Assembly (NCBI GenBank): GCA_026874595.1
Contig: CM049316.1
Span: forward strand, 1,672,001 to 1,736,000
DNA from: Sipunculus nudus
Taxonomy: Eukaryota > Annelida > Sipuncula > Golfingiida > Sipunculidae
DNA: 64,000 bases
Direction of reading: 5' to 3'
Part shown: positions 22,915 through 36,700 of the stretch, one piece after another
Position numbering within the stretch: the stretch's first letter is position 1
How the letters are laid out: each line of letters starts with the position of its first letter
Program-made: the position numbers and the translations under genes
Notes under the pieces: generated by a model
Told to the model about the DNA's origin: nothing
What the model saw: only the letters and a program-made list of their open reading frames with translations
Databases searched by the model: none

Positions 22915-24700
22915 CCAGGGTCCCTCTGTCATCTGTCCATCATCTTTCCAGTGTCCCTCTGTCATCTTTTCATCATTTTCCAGTGTCCCTCTGTCATCTG
23001 TCCATCATCTTTCCAGTGTCCCTCTGTCATCTTTTCATCATCTTTCCAGTGTCCCTCTGTCATCTTTTCATCATTTTCCAGTGTCCCTCTGTCATCTTTT
23101 CATCATTTTCAAGTGTCCCTCTGTCATCTTTTCATCATTTTCCAGTGTCCCTCTGTCATCTTTTCATCATTTTCCAGTGTCCCTCTGTCATCTGTCCATC
23201 ATCTTTCCAGTGTCCCTCTGTCATCTTTTCATCATTTTCCAGTGTCCCTCTGTCATCTTACTATCATATGTCCTTTGTCCCTCTGTCATCACTCCATCAT
23301 CTGTCCAGTGTCCCTCTGTCATCTCTCAATCATCTGTCCAGTGTCCCTCTGTCATCTTACTATCATCTGTCTTTTGTCCCTCTGTCATCTGTCCATCGTC
23401 ATCCAGTGTCCCTCTGTCATCTTACAATCATCTGTCCTTTGTCCCTCTGTCATCTTTTCATCATTTTCCAGTGTCCCTCTGTCATCTGTCCATCATCTTT
23501 CCAGTGTCCTTCTGTCATCTTTCATCATTTTCCAGTGTCCCTCTGTCATCTTTTCATCATTTTCCAGTGTCCCTCTGTCATCTGTCCATCATCTTTCCAG
23601 TGTCCCTCTGTCATCTTTTCATCATTTTCCAGTGTCCCTCTGTCATCTTTTCATCATTTTCCAGTGTCCCTCTGTCATCTTTTCATCATTTTCCAGTGTC
23701 CCTCTGTCATCTTTTCATCATTTTCCAGTGTCCCTCTGTCATCTGTCCATCATCTTTCCAGTGTCCCTCTGTCATCTTTTCATCATTTTCCAGTGTCCCT
23801 CTGTCATCTTTTCATCATTTTCCAGTGTCCCTCTGTCATCTTTTCATCATTTTCCAGTGTCCCTCTGTCATCTGTCCATCATCTTTCCAGTGTCCCTCTG
23901 TCATCTTTTCATCATTTTCCAGTGTCCCTCTGTCATCTTTTCATCATCTTTCCAGTGTCCCTCTGTCATCTTTTCATCATCTTTCCAGTGTCCCTCTGTC
24001 ATCTTTTCATCATCTTTCCAGTGTCCCTCTGTCATCTTTTCATCATTTTCCAGTGTCCCTCTGTCATCTTTCCATCATTTTCCAGTGTCCCTCTGTCATC
24101 TTTTCATCATTTTCCAGTGTCCCTCTGTCATCTTTTCATCATTTTCCAGTGTCCCTCTGTCATCTTTTCATCATCTTTCCAGTGTCCCTCTGTCATCTTT
24201 TCATCATCTTTCCAGTGTCCCTCTGTCATCTTTTCATCATCTTTCCAGTGTCCCTCTGTCATCTTTTCATCATTTTCCAGTGTCCCTCTGTCATCTTTTC
24301 ATCATTTTCCAGTGTCCCTCTGTCATCTTTTCATCATTTTCCAGTGTCCCTCTGTCATCTTTTCATCATTTTCCAGTGTCCCTCTGTCATCTTTTCATCA
24401 TTTTCCAGTGTCCCTCTGTCATCTGTCCATCATCTTTTCAGTGTCCCTCTGTCATCTTTTCATCATTTTCCAGTGTCCCTCTGTCATCTTTTCATCATCT
24501 TTCCAGTGTCCCTCTGTCATCTTTTCATCATCTTTCCAGTGTCCCTCTGTCATCTTTTCATCATTTTCCAGTGTCTCTCTGTCATCTTTTCATCATTTTC
24601 CAGTGTCCCTCTGTCATCTTTTCATCATTTTCCAGTGTCCCTCTGTCATCTTTTCATCATTTTCCAGTGTCCCTCTGTCATCTTTTCATCATTTTCCAGT
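22915..24700. repeat. Macrosatellite block shared with 30.4 kb and 46.5 kb
   Basis: Rare variants recur at fixed offsets: 'ccagggtccc' at 22,915, 30,360 and 46,485; 'ctatcatatg' at 23,261, 30,706 and 46,831; 'ccagtgtccttctg' at 23,501, 30,946 and 47,071. The offsets are 7,445 and then 16,125 each time. The block is therefore present three times, with at least 600 bp strictly collinear and probably about 1.8 kb. Confidence 0.8.
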
Positions 24701-27700
24701 GTCCCTCTGTCATCTGTCCATCATCTTTCCAGTGTCCCTCTGTCATCTTTTCATCATTTTCCAGTGTCCCTCTGTCATCTTTTCATCATCTTTCCAGTGT
24801 CCCTCTGTCATCTTTTCATCATCTTACCAGTGTCCCTCTGTCATCTTTTCATCATCTTTCCAGTGTCCCTCTGTCATCTTTTCATCATTTTCCAGTGTCC
24901 CTCTGTCATCTTTTCATCATCTTTCCAGTGTCCCTCTGTCATCTTTTCATCATTTTCCAGTGTCCCTCTGTCATCTTTTCATCATCTTTCCAGTGTCCCT
25001 CTGTCATCTTACTATCATCTGTCTTTTGTCCCTCTGTCATCTGTCCATCGTTGTCCAGTGTCCCTCTGTCATCTTACTATCATCTGTCCTTTGTCCCTCT
25101 GTCATCTGTCCATCATTTTCCAGTGTCCCTCTGTCATCTGTCCATCATCTTTCCAGTGTCCCTCTGTCATCTTTTCATCATTTTCCAGTGTCCCTCTGTC
25201 ATCTGTCCATCATCTTTCCAGTGTCCCTCTGTCATCTTTTCATTATTTTCCAGTGTCCCTCTGTCATCTCTCAATCATCTGTCTTTTGTCCCTCTGTCAT
25301 CTGTCCATCGTCGTCCAGTGTCCCTCTGTCATCTTACTATCATCTGTCCTTTGTCCCTCTGTCATCTGTCCATCATTTTGCAGTGTCCCTCTGTCATCTG
25401 TCCATCATCTTTCCAGTGTCCCTCTGTCATCTTTTCATCATTTTCCAGTGTCCCTCTGTCATCTGTCCATCATCTTTCCAGTGTCCCTCAGTCATCTTTT
25501 CATCATTTTCCAGTGTCCCTCTGTCATCTGTCCATCGTCGTCCAGTGTCCCTCTGTCATCTTACTATCATCTGTCCTTTGTCACTCTGTCATTTGTCCAT
25601 CATCTGTCCAGTGTCCCTCTGTCATCTCTCAATCATCTGTCCAGTGTCCCTCTGTCATCTTACTATCATCTGTCTTTTGTCCCTCTGTCATCTGTCCATC
25701 GTCGTCCAGTGTCCCTCTGTCATCTTACTATCATCAGTCCTTTGTCCCTCTGTCATCACTCCATCATCTGTCCAGTGTCCCTCTGTCATCTCTCAATCAT
25801 CTGTCCAGTGTCCCTCTGTCATCTTACTATCATCTGTCTTTTGTCCCTCTGTCATCTGTCCATCGCCATCCAGTGTCCCTCTGTCATCTTACTATCATCT
25901 GTCCTTTGTCCCTCTGTCATCTTTTCATCATTTTCCAGTGTCCCTCTGTCATCTTACTATCATCTGTCCTTTGTCCCTCTGTCATCTGTCCATCATTTTC
26001 CAGTGTCCCTCTGTCATCTGTCCATCATCTTTCCTGTGTCCCTCTGTCATCTTTTCATCATTTTCCAGTGTCCCTCTGTCATCTGTCCATCATCTTTCCA
26101 GTGTCCCTCAGTCATCTTTTCATTATTTTCCAGTGTCCCTCTGTCATCTGTCCATCGTCGTCAAGTGTCCCTCTGTCATCTTACTATCATCTGTCCTTTG
26201 TCACTCTGTCATTTGTCCATCATCTGTCCAGTGTCCCTCTGTCATCTCTCAATCATCTGTCCAGTGTCCCTCTGTCATCTTACTATCATCTGTCTTTTGT
26301 CCCTCTGTCATCTGTCCATCGTCGTCCAGTGTCCCTCTGTCATCTTACTATCATCAGTCCTTTGTCCCTCTGTCATCTTTTCATCATCTTTCCAGTGTCC
26401 CTCTGTCATCTTTTCATCATCTTACCAGTGTCCCTCTGTCATCTTTTCATCATCTTTCCAGTGTCCCTCTGTCATCTTTTCATCATCTTTCCAGTGTCCC
26501 TCTGTCATCTTTTCATCATTTTCCAGTGTCCCTCTGTCATCTGTCCATCGTCGTCCAGTGTCCCTCTGTCATCTTACTATCATCTGTCCTTTGTCACTCT
26601 GTCATTTGTCCATCATCTGTCCAGTGTCCCTCTGTCATCTCTCAATCATCTGTCCAGTGTCCCTCTGTCATCTTACTATCATCTGTCTTTTGTCCCTCTG
26701 TCATCTGTCCATCGTCATCCAGTGTCCCTCTGTCATCTTACAATCATCTGTCCTTTGTCCCTCTGTCATCTTTTCATCATTTTCCAGTGTCCCTCTGTCA
26801 TCTTTTCATCATTTCCAGTGTCCCTCTGTCATCTTTTCATCATTTTCCAGTGTCCCTCTGTCATCTTTTCATCATTTTCCAGTGTCCCTCTGTCATCTGT
26901 CCATCATCTTTCCAGTGTCCCTCTGTCATCTTTTCATCATTTTCCAGTGTCCCTCTGTCATCTTTTCATCATTTTCCAGTGTCCCTCTGTCATCTTTTCA
27001 TCATTTTCCAGTGTCCCTCTGTCATCTGTCCATCATCTTTCCAGTGTCCCTCTGTCATCTTTTCATCATTTTCCAGTGTCCCTCTGTCATCTTTTCATCA
27101 TCTTTCCAGTGTCCCTCTGTCATCTTTTCATCATCTTTCCAGTGTCCCTCTGTCATCTTTTCATCATCTTTCCAGTGTCCCTCTGTCATCTTTTCATCAT
27201 TTTCCAGTGTCCCTCTGTCATCTTTCCATCATTTTCCAGTGTCCCTCTGTCATCTTTTCATCATTTTCCAGTGTCCCTCTGTCATCTTTTCATCATTTTC
27301 CAGTGTCCCTCTGTCATCTTTTCATCATCTTTCCAGTGTCCCTCTGTCATCTTTTCATCATCTTTCCAGTGTCCCTCTGTCATCTTTTCATCATCTTTCC
27401 AGTGTCCCTCTGTCATCTTTTCATCATTTTCCAGTGTCTCTCTGTCATCTTTTCATCATTTTCCAGTGTCCCTCTGTCATCTTTTCATCATTTTCCAGTG
27501 TCCCTCTGTCATCTTTTCATCATTTTCCAGTGTCCCTCTGTCATATTTTCATCATTTTCCAGTGTCCCTCTGTCATCTGTCCATCATCTTTCCTGTGTCC
27601 CTCTGTCATCTGTCCATCGTCGTCCAGTGTCCCTCTGTCATCTTACTATCATCTGTCCTTTGTCACTCTGTCATTTGTCCATCATCTGTCCAGTGTCCCT

Positions 27701-30700
27701 CTGTCATCTCTCAATCATCTGTCCAGTGTCCCTCTGTCATCTTACTATCATCTGTCTTTTGTCCCTCTGTCATCTGTCCATCGTCGTCCAGTGTCCCTCT
27801 GTCATCTTACTATCATCAGTCCTTTGTCCCTCTGTCATCTTTTCATCATCTTTCCAGTGTCCCTCTGTCATCTTTTCATCATCTTACCAGTGTCCCTCTG
27901 TCATCTTTTCATCATCTTTCCAGTGTCCCTCTGTCATCTTTTCATCATTTTCCAGTGTCCCTCTGTCATCTTTTCATCATCTTTCCAGTGTCCCTCTGTC
28001 ATCTTTTCATCATTTTCCAGTGTCCCTCTGTCATCTTTTCATCATCTTTCCAGTGTCCCTCTGTCATCTTTTCATCATTTTCCAGTGTCTCTCTGTCATC
28101 TTTTCATCATTTTCCAGTGTCCCTCTGTCATCTTTTCATCATTTTCCAGTGTCCCTCTGTCATCTTTTCATCATTTTCCAGTGTCCCTCTGTCATCTTTT
28201 CATCATTTTCCAGTGTCCCTCTGTCATCTGTCCATCATCTTTCCAGTGTCCCTCTGTCATCTTTTCATCATTTTCCAGTGTCCCTCTGTCATCTTTTCAT
28301 CATCTTTCCAGTGTCCCTCTGTCATCTTTTCATCATCTTACCAGTGTCCCTCTGTCATCTTTTCATCATCTTTCCAGTGTCCCTCTGTCATCTTTTCATC
28401 ATTTTCCAGTGTCCCTCTGTCATCTTTCCATCATCTTTCCAGTGTCCCTCTGTCATCTTTTCATCATTTTCCAGTGTCCCTCTGTCATCTTTTCATCATT
28501 TTCCAGTGTCCCTCTGTCATCTTTTCATCATTTTCCAGTGTCCCTCTGTCATCTTTTCATCATCTTTCCAGTGTCCCTCTGTCATCTTTTCATCATTTTC
28601 CAGTGTCCCTCTGTCATCTTTTCATCATCTTTCCAGTGTCCCTCTGTCATCTTACTATCATCTGTCCTTTGTCCCTCTGTCATCTGTCCATCATTTTCCA
28701 GTGTCCCTCTGTCATCTGTCCATCATCTTTCCAGTGTCCCTCTGTCATCTTTTCATCATTTTCCAGTGTCCCTCTGTCATCTGTCCATCATCTTTCCAGT
28801 GTCCCTCTGTTATCTTTTCATTATTTTCCAGTGTCCCTCTGTCATCTCTCAATCATCTGTCTTTTGTCCCTCTGTCATCTGTCCATCGTCGTCCAGTGTC
28901 CCTCTGTCATCTTACTATCATCTGTCCTTTGTCCCTCTGTCATCTGTCCATCATTTTCCAGTGTCCCTCTGTCATCTGTCCATCATCTTTCCAGTGTCCC
29001 TCTGTCATCTTTTCATCATTTTCCAGTGTCCCTCTGTCATCTGTCCATCATCTTTCCAGTGTCCCTCAGTCATCTTTTCATCATTTTCCAGTGTCCCTCT
29101 GTCATCTGTCCATCGTCGTCCAGTGTCCCTCTGTCATCTTACTATCATCTGTCCTTTGTCACTCTGTCATTTGTCCATCATCTGTCCAGTGTCCCTCTGT
29201 CATCTCTCAATCATCTGTCCAGTGTCCCTCTGTCATCTTACTATCATCTGTCTTTTGTCCCTCTGTCATCTGTCCATCGTCGTCCAGTGTCCCTCTGTCA
29301 TCTTACTATCATCAGTCCTTTGTCCCTCTGTCATCACTCCATCATCTGTCCAGTGTCCCTCTGTCATCTCTCAATCATCTGTCCAGTGTCCCTCTGTCAT
29401 CTTACTATCATCTGTCTTTTGTCCCTCTGTCATCTGTCCATCGCCATCCAGTGTCCCTCTGTCATCTTACTATCATCTGTCCTTTGTCCCTCTGTCATCT
29501 TTTCATCATTTTCCAGTGTCCCTCTGTCATCTTACTATCATCTGTCCTTTGTCCCTCTGTCATCTGTCCATCATTTTCCAGTGTCCCTCTGTCATCTGTC
29601 CATCATCTTTCCAGTGTCCCTCTGTCATCTTTTCATCATTTTCCAGTGTCCCTCTGTCATCTGTCCATCATCTTTCCAGTGTCCCTCAGTCATCTTTTCA
29701 TCATTTTCCAGTGTCCCTCTGTCATCTGTCCATCGTCGTCCAGTGTCCCTCTGTCATCTTACTATCATCTGTCCTTTGTCACTCTGTCATTTGTCCATCA
29801 TCTGTCCAGTGTCCCTCTGTCATCTCTCAATCATCTGTCCAGTGTCCCTCTGTCATCTTACTATCATCTGTCTTTTGTCCCTCTGTCATCTGTCCATCGT
29901 CGTCCAGTGTCCCTCTGTCATCTTACTATCATCAGTCCTTTGTCCCTCTGTCATCTTTTCATCATCTTTCCAGTGTCCCTCTGTCATCTTTTCATCATCT
30001 TACCAGTGTCCCTCTGTCATCTTTTCATCATCTTTCCAGTGTCCCTCTGTCATCTTTTCATCATCTTTCCAGTGTCCCTCTGTCATCTTTTCATCATCTT
30101 TCCAGTGTCCCTCTATCATCTTTTCATCATTTTCCAGTGTCCCTCTGTCATCTTCCCATCATTTTCCAGTGTCCCTCTGTCATCTTTTCATCATTTTCCA
30201 GTGTCCCTCTGTCATCTTTTCATCATTTTCCAGTGTCCCTCTGTCATCTTTTCATCATTTTCCAGTGTCCCTCTGTCATCTTTTCATCATCTTTCCAGTG
30301 TCCCTCTGTCATCTTTTCATCATCTGTCCTTTGTCCCTCTGTTATCTGTCTATCATTTTCCAGGGTCCCTCTGTCATCTGTCCATCATCTTTCCAGTGTC
30401 CCTCTGTCATCTTTTCATCATTTTCCAGTGTCCCTCTGTCATCTGTCCATCATCTTTCCAGTGTCCCTCTGTCATCTTTTCATCATCTTTCCAGTGTCCC
30501 TCTGTCATCTTTTCATCATTTTCCAGTGTCCCTCTGTCATCTTTTCATCATTTTCAAGTGTCCCTCTGTCATCTTTTCATCATTTTCCAGTGTCCCTCTG
30601 TCATCTTTTCATCATTTTCCAGTGTCCCTCTGTCATCTGTCCATCATCTTTCCAGTGTCCCTCTGTCATCTTTTCATCATTTTCCAGTGTCCCTCTGTCA

Positions 30701-33700
30701 TCTTACTATCATATGTCCTTTGTCCCTCTGTCATCACTCCATCATCTGTCCAGTGTCCCTCTGTCATCTCTCAATCATCTGTCCAGTGTCCCTCTGTCAT
30801 CTTACTATCATCTGTCTTTTGTCCCTCTGTCATCTGTCCATCGTCATCCAGTGTCCCTCTGTCATCTTACAATCATCTGTCCTTTGTCCCTCTGTCATCT
30901 TTTCATCATTTTCCAGTGTCCCTCTGTCATCTGTCCATCATCTTTCCAGTGTCCTTCTGTCATCTTTCATCATTTTCCAGTGTCCCTCTGTCATCTTTTC
31001 ATCATTTTCCAGTGTCCCTCTGTCATCTGTCCATCATCTTTCCAGTGTCCCTCTGTCATCTTTTCATCATTTTCCAGTGTCCCTCTGTCATCTTTTCATC
31101 ATTTTCCAGTGTCCCTCTGTCATCTTTTCATCATTTTCCAGTGTCCCTCTGTCATCTTTTCATCATTTTCCAGTGTCCCTCTGTCATCTGTCCATCATCT
31201 TTCCAGTGTCCCTCTGTCATCTTTTCATCATTTTCCAGTGTCCCTCTGTCATCTTTTCATCATTTTCCAGTGTCCCTCTGTCATCTTTTCATCATTTTCC
31301 AGTGTCCCTCTGTCATCTGTCCATCATCTTTCCAGTGTCCCTCTGTCATCTTTTCATCATTTTCCAGTGTCCCTCTGTCATCTTTTCATCATCTTTCCAG
31401 TGTCCCTCTGTCATCTTTTCATCATCTTTCCAGTGTCCCTCTGTCATCTTTTCATCATCTTTCCAGTGTCCCTCTGTCATCTTTTCATCATTTTCCAGTG
31501 TCCCTCTGTCATCTTTCCATCATTTTCCAGTGTCCCTCTGTCATCTTTTCATCATTTTCCAGTGTCCCTCTGTCATCTTTTCATCATTTTCCAGTGTCCC
31601 TCTGTCATCTTTTCATCATCTTTCCAGTGTCCCTCTGTCATCTTTTCATCATCTTTCCAGTGTCCCTCTGTCATCTTTTCATCATCTTTCCAGTGTCCCT
31701 CTGTCATCTTTTCATCATTTTCCAGTGTCCCTCTGTCATCTTTTCATCATTTTCCAGTGTCCCTCTGTCATCTTTTCATCATTTTCCAGTGTCCCTCTGT
31801 CATCTTTTCATCATTTTCCAGTGTCCCTCTGTCATCTTTTCATCATTTTCCAGTGTCCCTCTGTCATCTGTCCATCATCTTTTCAGTGTCCCTCTGTCAT
31901 CTTTTCATCATTTTCCAGTGTCCCTCTGTCATCTTTTCATCATCTTTCCAGTGTCCCTCTGTCATCTTTTCATCATCTTTCCAGTGTCCCTCTGTCATCT
32001 TTTCATCATTTTCCAGTGTCTCTCTGTCATCTTTTCATCATTTTCCAGTGTCCCTCTGTCATCTTTTCATCATTTTCCAGTGTCCCTCTGTCATCTTTTC
32101 ATCATTTTCCAGTGTCCCTCTGTCATCTTTTCATCATTTTCCAGTGTCCCTCTGTCATCTGTCCATCATCTTTCCAGTGTCCCTCTGTCATCTTTTCATC
32201 ATTTTCCAGTGTCCCTCTGTCATCTTTTCATCATCTTTCCAGTGTCCCTCTGTCATCTTTTCATCATCTTACCAGTGTCCCTCTGTCATCTTTTCATCAT
32301 CTTTCCAGTGTCCCTCTGTCATCTTTTCATCATTTTCCAGTGTCCCTCTGTCATCTTTTCATCATCTTTCCAGTGTCCCTCTGTCATCTGTCCATCATTT
32401 TCCAGTGTCCCTCTGTCATCTGTCCATCATCTTTCCAGTGTCCCTCTGTCATCTTTTCATCATTTTCCAGTGTCCCTCTGTCATCTGTCCATCATCTTTC
32501 CAGTGTCCCTCTGTCATCTTTTCATTATTTTCCAGTGTCCCTCTGTCATCTCTCAATCATCTGTCTTTTGTCCCTCTGTCATCTGTCCATCGTCGTCCAG
32601 TGTCCCTCTGTCATCTTACTATCATCTGTCCTTTGTCCCTCTGTCATCTGTCCATCATTTTCCAGTGTCCCTCTGTCATCTGTCCATCATCTTTCCAGTG
32701 TCCCTCTGTCATCTTTTCATCATTTTCCAGTGTCCCTCTGTCATCTGTCCATCATCTTTCCAGTGTCCCTCAGTCATCTTTTCATCATTTTCCAGTGTCC
32801 CTCTGTCATCTGTCCATCGTCGTCCAGTGTCCCTCTGTCATCTTACTATCATCTGTCCTTTGTCACTCTGTCATTTGTCCATCATCTGTCCAGTGTCCCT
32901 CTGTCATCTCTCAATCATCTGTCCAGTGTCCCTCTGTCATCTTACTATCATCTGTCTTTTGTCCCTCTGTCATCTGTCCATCGTCGTCCAGTGTCCCTCT
33001 GTCATCTTACTATCATCAGTCCTTTGTCCCTCTGTCATCACTCCATCATCTGTCCAGTGTCCCTCTGTCATCTCTCAATCATCTGTCCAGTGTCCCTCTG
33101 TCATCTTTTCATCATTTTCCAGTGTCCCTCTGTCATCTTTTCATCATTTTCCAGTGTCCCTCTGTCATCTTTTCATCATTTTCCAGTGTCCCTCTGTCAT
33201 CTTTTCATCATTTTCCAGTGTCCCTCTGTCATCTTTTCATCATTTTCCAGTGTCCCTCTGTCATCTGTCCATCATCTTTTCAGTGTCCCTCTGTCATCTT
33301 TTCATCATTTTCCAGTGTCCCTCTGTCATCTTTTCATCATCTTTCCAGTGTCCCTCTGTCATCTTTTCATCATCTTTCCAGTGTCCCTCTGTCATCTTTT
33401 CATCATTTTCCAGTGTCTCTCTGTCATCTTTTCATCATTTTCCAGTGTCCCTCTGTCATCTTTTCATCATTTTCCAGTGTCCCTCTGTCATCTTTTCATC
33501 ATTTTCCAGTGTCCCTCTGTCATCTGTCCATCATCTTTCCAGTGTCCCTCTGTCATCTTTTCATCATTTTCCAGTGTCCCTCTGTCATCTTTTCATCATC
33601 TTTCCAGTGTCCCTCTGTCATCTTTTCATCATCTTACCAGTGTCCCTCTGTCATCTTTTCATCATCTTTCCAGTGTCCCTCTGTCATCTTTTCATCATTT

Positions 33701-33714
33701 TCCAGTGTCCCTCT

Positions 33715-36700
33715 GTCATCTTTTCATCATCTTTCCAGTGTCCCTCTGTCATCTTACTATCATCTGTCTTTTGTCCCTCTGTCATCTGTCCATCGTTGTC
33801 CAGTGTCCCTCTGTCATCTTACTATCATCTGTCCTTTGTCCCTCTGTCATCTGTCCATCATTTTCCAGTGTCCCTCTGTCATCTGTCCATCATCTTTCCA
33901 GTGTCCCTCTGTCATCTTTTCATCATTTTCCAGTGTCCCTCTGTCATCTGTCCATCATCTTTCCAGTGTCCCTCTGTCATCTTTTCATTATTTTCCAGTG
34001 TCCCTCTGTCATCTCTCAATCATCTGTCTTTTGTCCCTCTGTCATCTGTCCATCGTCGTCCAGTGTCCCTCTGTCATCTTACTATCATCTGTCCTTTGTC
34101 CCTCTGTCATCTGTCCATCATTTTCCAGTGTCCCTCTGTCATCTGTCCATCATCTTTCCAGTGTCCCTCTGTCATCTTTTCATCATTTTCCAGTGTCCCT
34201 CTGTCATCTGTCCATCATCTTTCCAGTGTCCCTCAGTCATCTTTTCATCATTTTCCAGTGTCCCTCTGTCATCTGTCCATCATCTGTCCAGTGTCCCTCT
34301 GTCATCTCTCAATCATCTGTCCAGTGTCCCTCTGTCATCTTACTATCATCTGTCTTTTGTCCCTCTGTCATCTGTCCATCGTCGTCCAGTGTCCCTCTGT
34401 CATCTTACTATCATCAGTCCTTTGTCCCTCTGTCATCACTCCATCATCTGTCCAGTGTCCCTCTGTCATCTCTCAATCATCTGTCCAGTGTCCCTCTGTC
34501 ATCTTACTATCATCTGTCTTTTGTCCCTCTGTCATCTGTCCATCGCCATCCAGTGTCCCTCTGTCATCTTACTATCATCTGTCCTTTGTCCCTCTGTCAT
34601 CTTTTCATCATTTTCCAGTGTCCCTCTGTCATCTTACTATCATCTGTCCTTTGTCCCTCTGTCATCTGTCCATCATTTTCCAGTGTCCCTCTGTCATCTG
34701 TCCATCATCTTTCCAGTGTCCCTCTGTCATCTTTTCATCATTTTCCAGTGTCCCTCTGTCATCTGTCCATCATCTTTCCAGTGTCCCTCAGTCATCTTTT
34801 CATTATTTTCCAGTGTCCCTCTGTCATCTGTCCATCGTCGTCAAGTGTCCCTCTGTCATCTTACTATCATCTGTCCTTTGTCACTCTGTCATTTGTCCAT
34901 CATCTGTCCAGTGTCCCTCTGTCATCTCTCAATCATCTGTCCAGTGTCCCTCTGTCATCTTACTATCATCTGTCTTTTGTCCCTCTGTCATCTGTCCATC
35001 GTCGTCCAGTGTCCCTCTGTCATCTTACTATCATCAGTCCTTTGTCCCTCTGTCATCTTTTCATCATCTTTCCAGTGTCCCTCTGTCATCTTTTCATCAT
35101 CTTACCAGTGTCCCTCTGTCATCTTTTCATCATCTTTCCAGTGTCCCTCTGTCATCTTTTCATCATCTTTCCAGTGTCCCTCTGTCATCTTTTCATCATT
35201 TTCCAGTGTCCCTCTGTCATCTGTCCATCGTCGTCCAGTGTCCCTCTGTCATCTTACTATCATCTGTCCTTTGTCACTCTGTCATTTGTCCATCATCTGT
35301 CCAGTGTCCCTCTGTCATCTCTCAATCATCTGTCCAGTGTCCCTCTGTCATCTTACTATCATCTGTCTTTTGTCCCTCTGTCATCTGTCCATCGTCATCC
35401 AGTGTCCCTCTGTCATCTTACAATCATCTGTCCTTTGTCCCTCTGTCATCTTTTCATCATTTTCCAGTGTCCCTCTGTCATCTTTTCATCATTTTCCAGT
35501 GTCCCTCTGTCATCTTTTCATCATTTTCCAGTGTCCCTCTGTCATCTTTTCATCATTTTCCAGTGTCCCTCTGTCATCTGTCCATCATCTTTCCAGTGTC
35601 CCTCTGTCATCTTTTCATCATTTTTTAGTGTCCCTCTGTCATCTTTTCATCATTTTCCAGTGTCCCTCTGTCATCTTTTCATCATTTTCCAGTGTCCCTC
35701 TGTCATCTGTCCATCATCTTTCCAGTGTCCCTCTGTCATCTTTTCATCATTTTCCAGTGTCCCTCTGTCATCTTTTCATCATCTTTCCAGTGTCCCTCTG
35801 TCATCTTTTCATCATCTTTCCAGTGTCCCTCTGTCATCTTTTCATCATCTTTCCAGTGTCCCTCTGTCATCTTTTCATCATTTTCCAGTGTCTCTCTGTC
35901 ATCTTTTCATCATTTTCCAGTGTCCCTCTGTCATCTTTTCATCATTTTCCAGTGTCCCTCTGTCATCTTTTCATCATTTTCCAGTGTCCCTCTGTCATCT
36001 TTTCATCATTTTCCAGTGTCCCTCTGTCATCTTTTCATCATCTTTCCAGTGTCCCTCTGTCATCTTACTATCATCTGTCTTTTGTCCCTCTGTCATCTGT
36101 CCATCGTTGTCCAGTGTCCCTCTGTCATCTTACTATCATCTGTCCTTTGTCCCTCTGTCATCTGTCCATCATTTTCCAGTGTCCCTCTGTCATCTGTCCA
36201 TCATCTTTCCAGTGTCCCTCTGTCATCTTTTCATCATTTTCCAGTGTCCCTCTGTCATCTGTCCATCATCTTTCCAGTGTCCCTCTGTCATCTTTTCATT
36301 ATTTTCCAGTGTCCCTCTGTCATCTCTCAATCATCTGTCTTTTGTCCCTCTGTCATCTGTCCATCGTCGTCCAGTGTCCCTCTGTCATCTTACTATCATC
36401 TGTCCTTTGTCCCTCTGTCATCTGTCCATCATTTTCCAGTGTCCCTCTGTCATCTGTCCATCATCTTTCCAGTGTCCCTCTGTCATCTTTTCATCATTTT
36501 CCAGTGTCCCTCTGTCATCTGTCCATCATCTTTCCAGTGTCCCTCAGTCATCTTTTCATCATTTTCCAGTGTCCCTCTGTCATCTGTCCATCATCTGTCC
36601 AGTGTCCCTCTGTCATCTCTCAATCATCTGTCCAGTGTCCCTCTGTCATCTTACTATCATCTGTCTTTTGTCCCTCTGTCATCTGTCCATCGTCGTCCAG

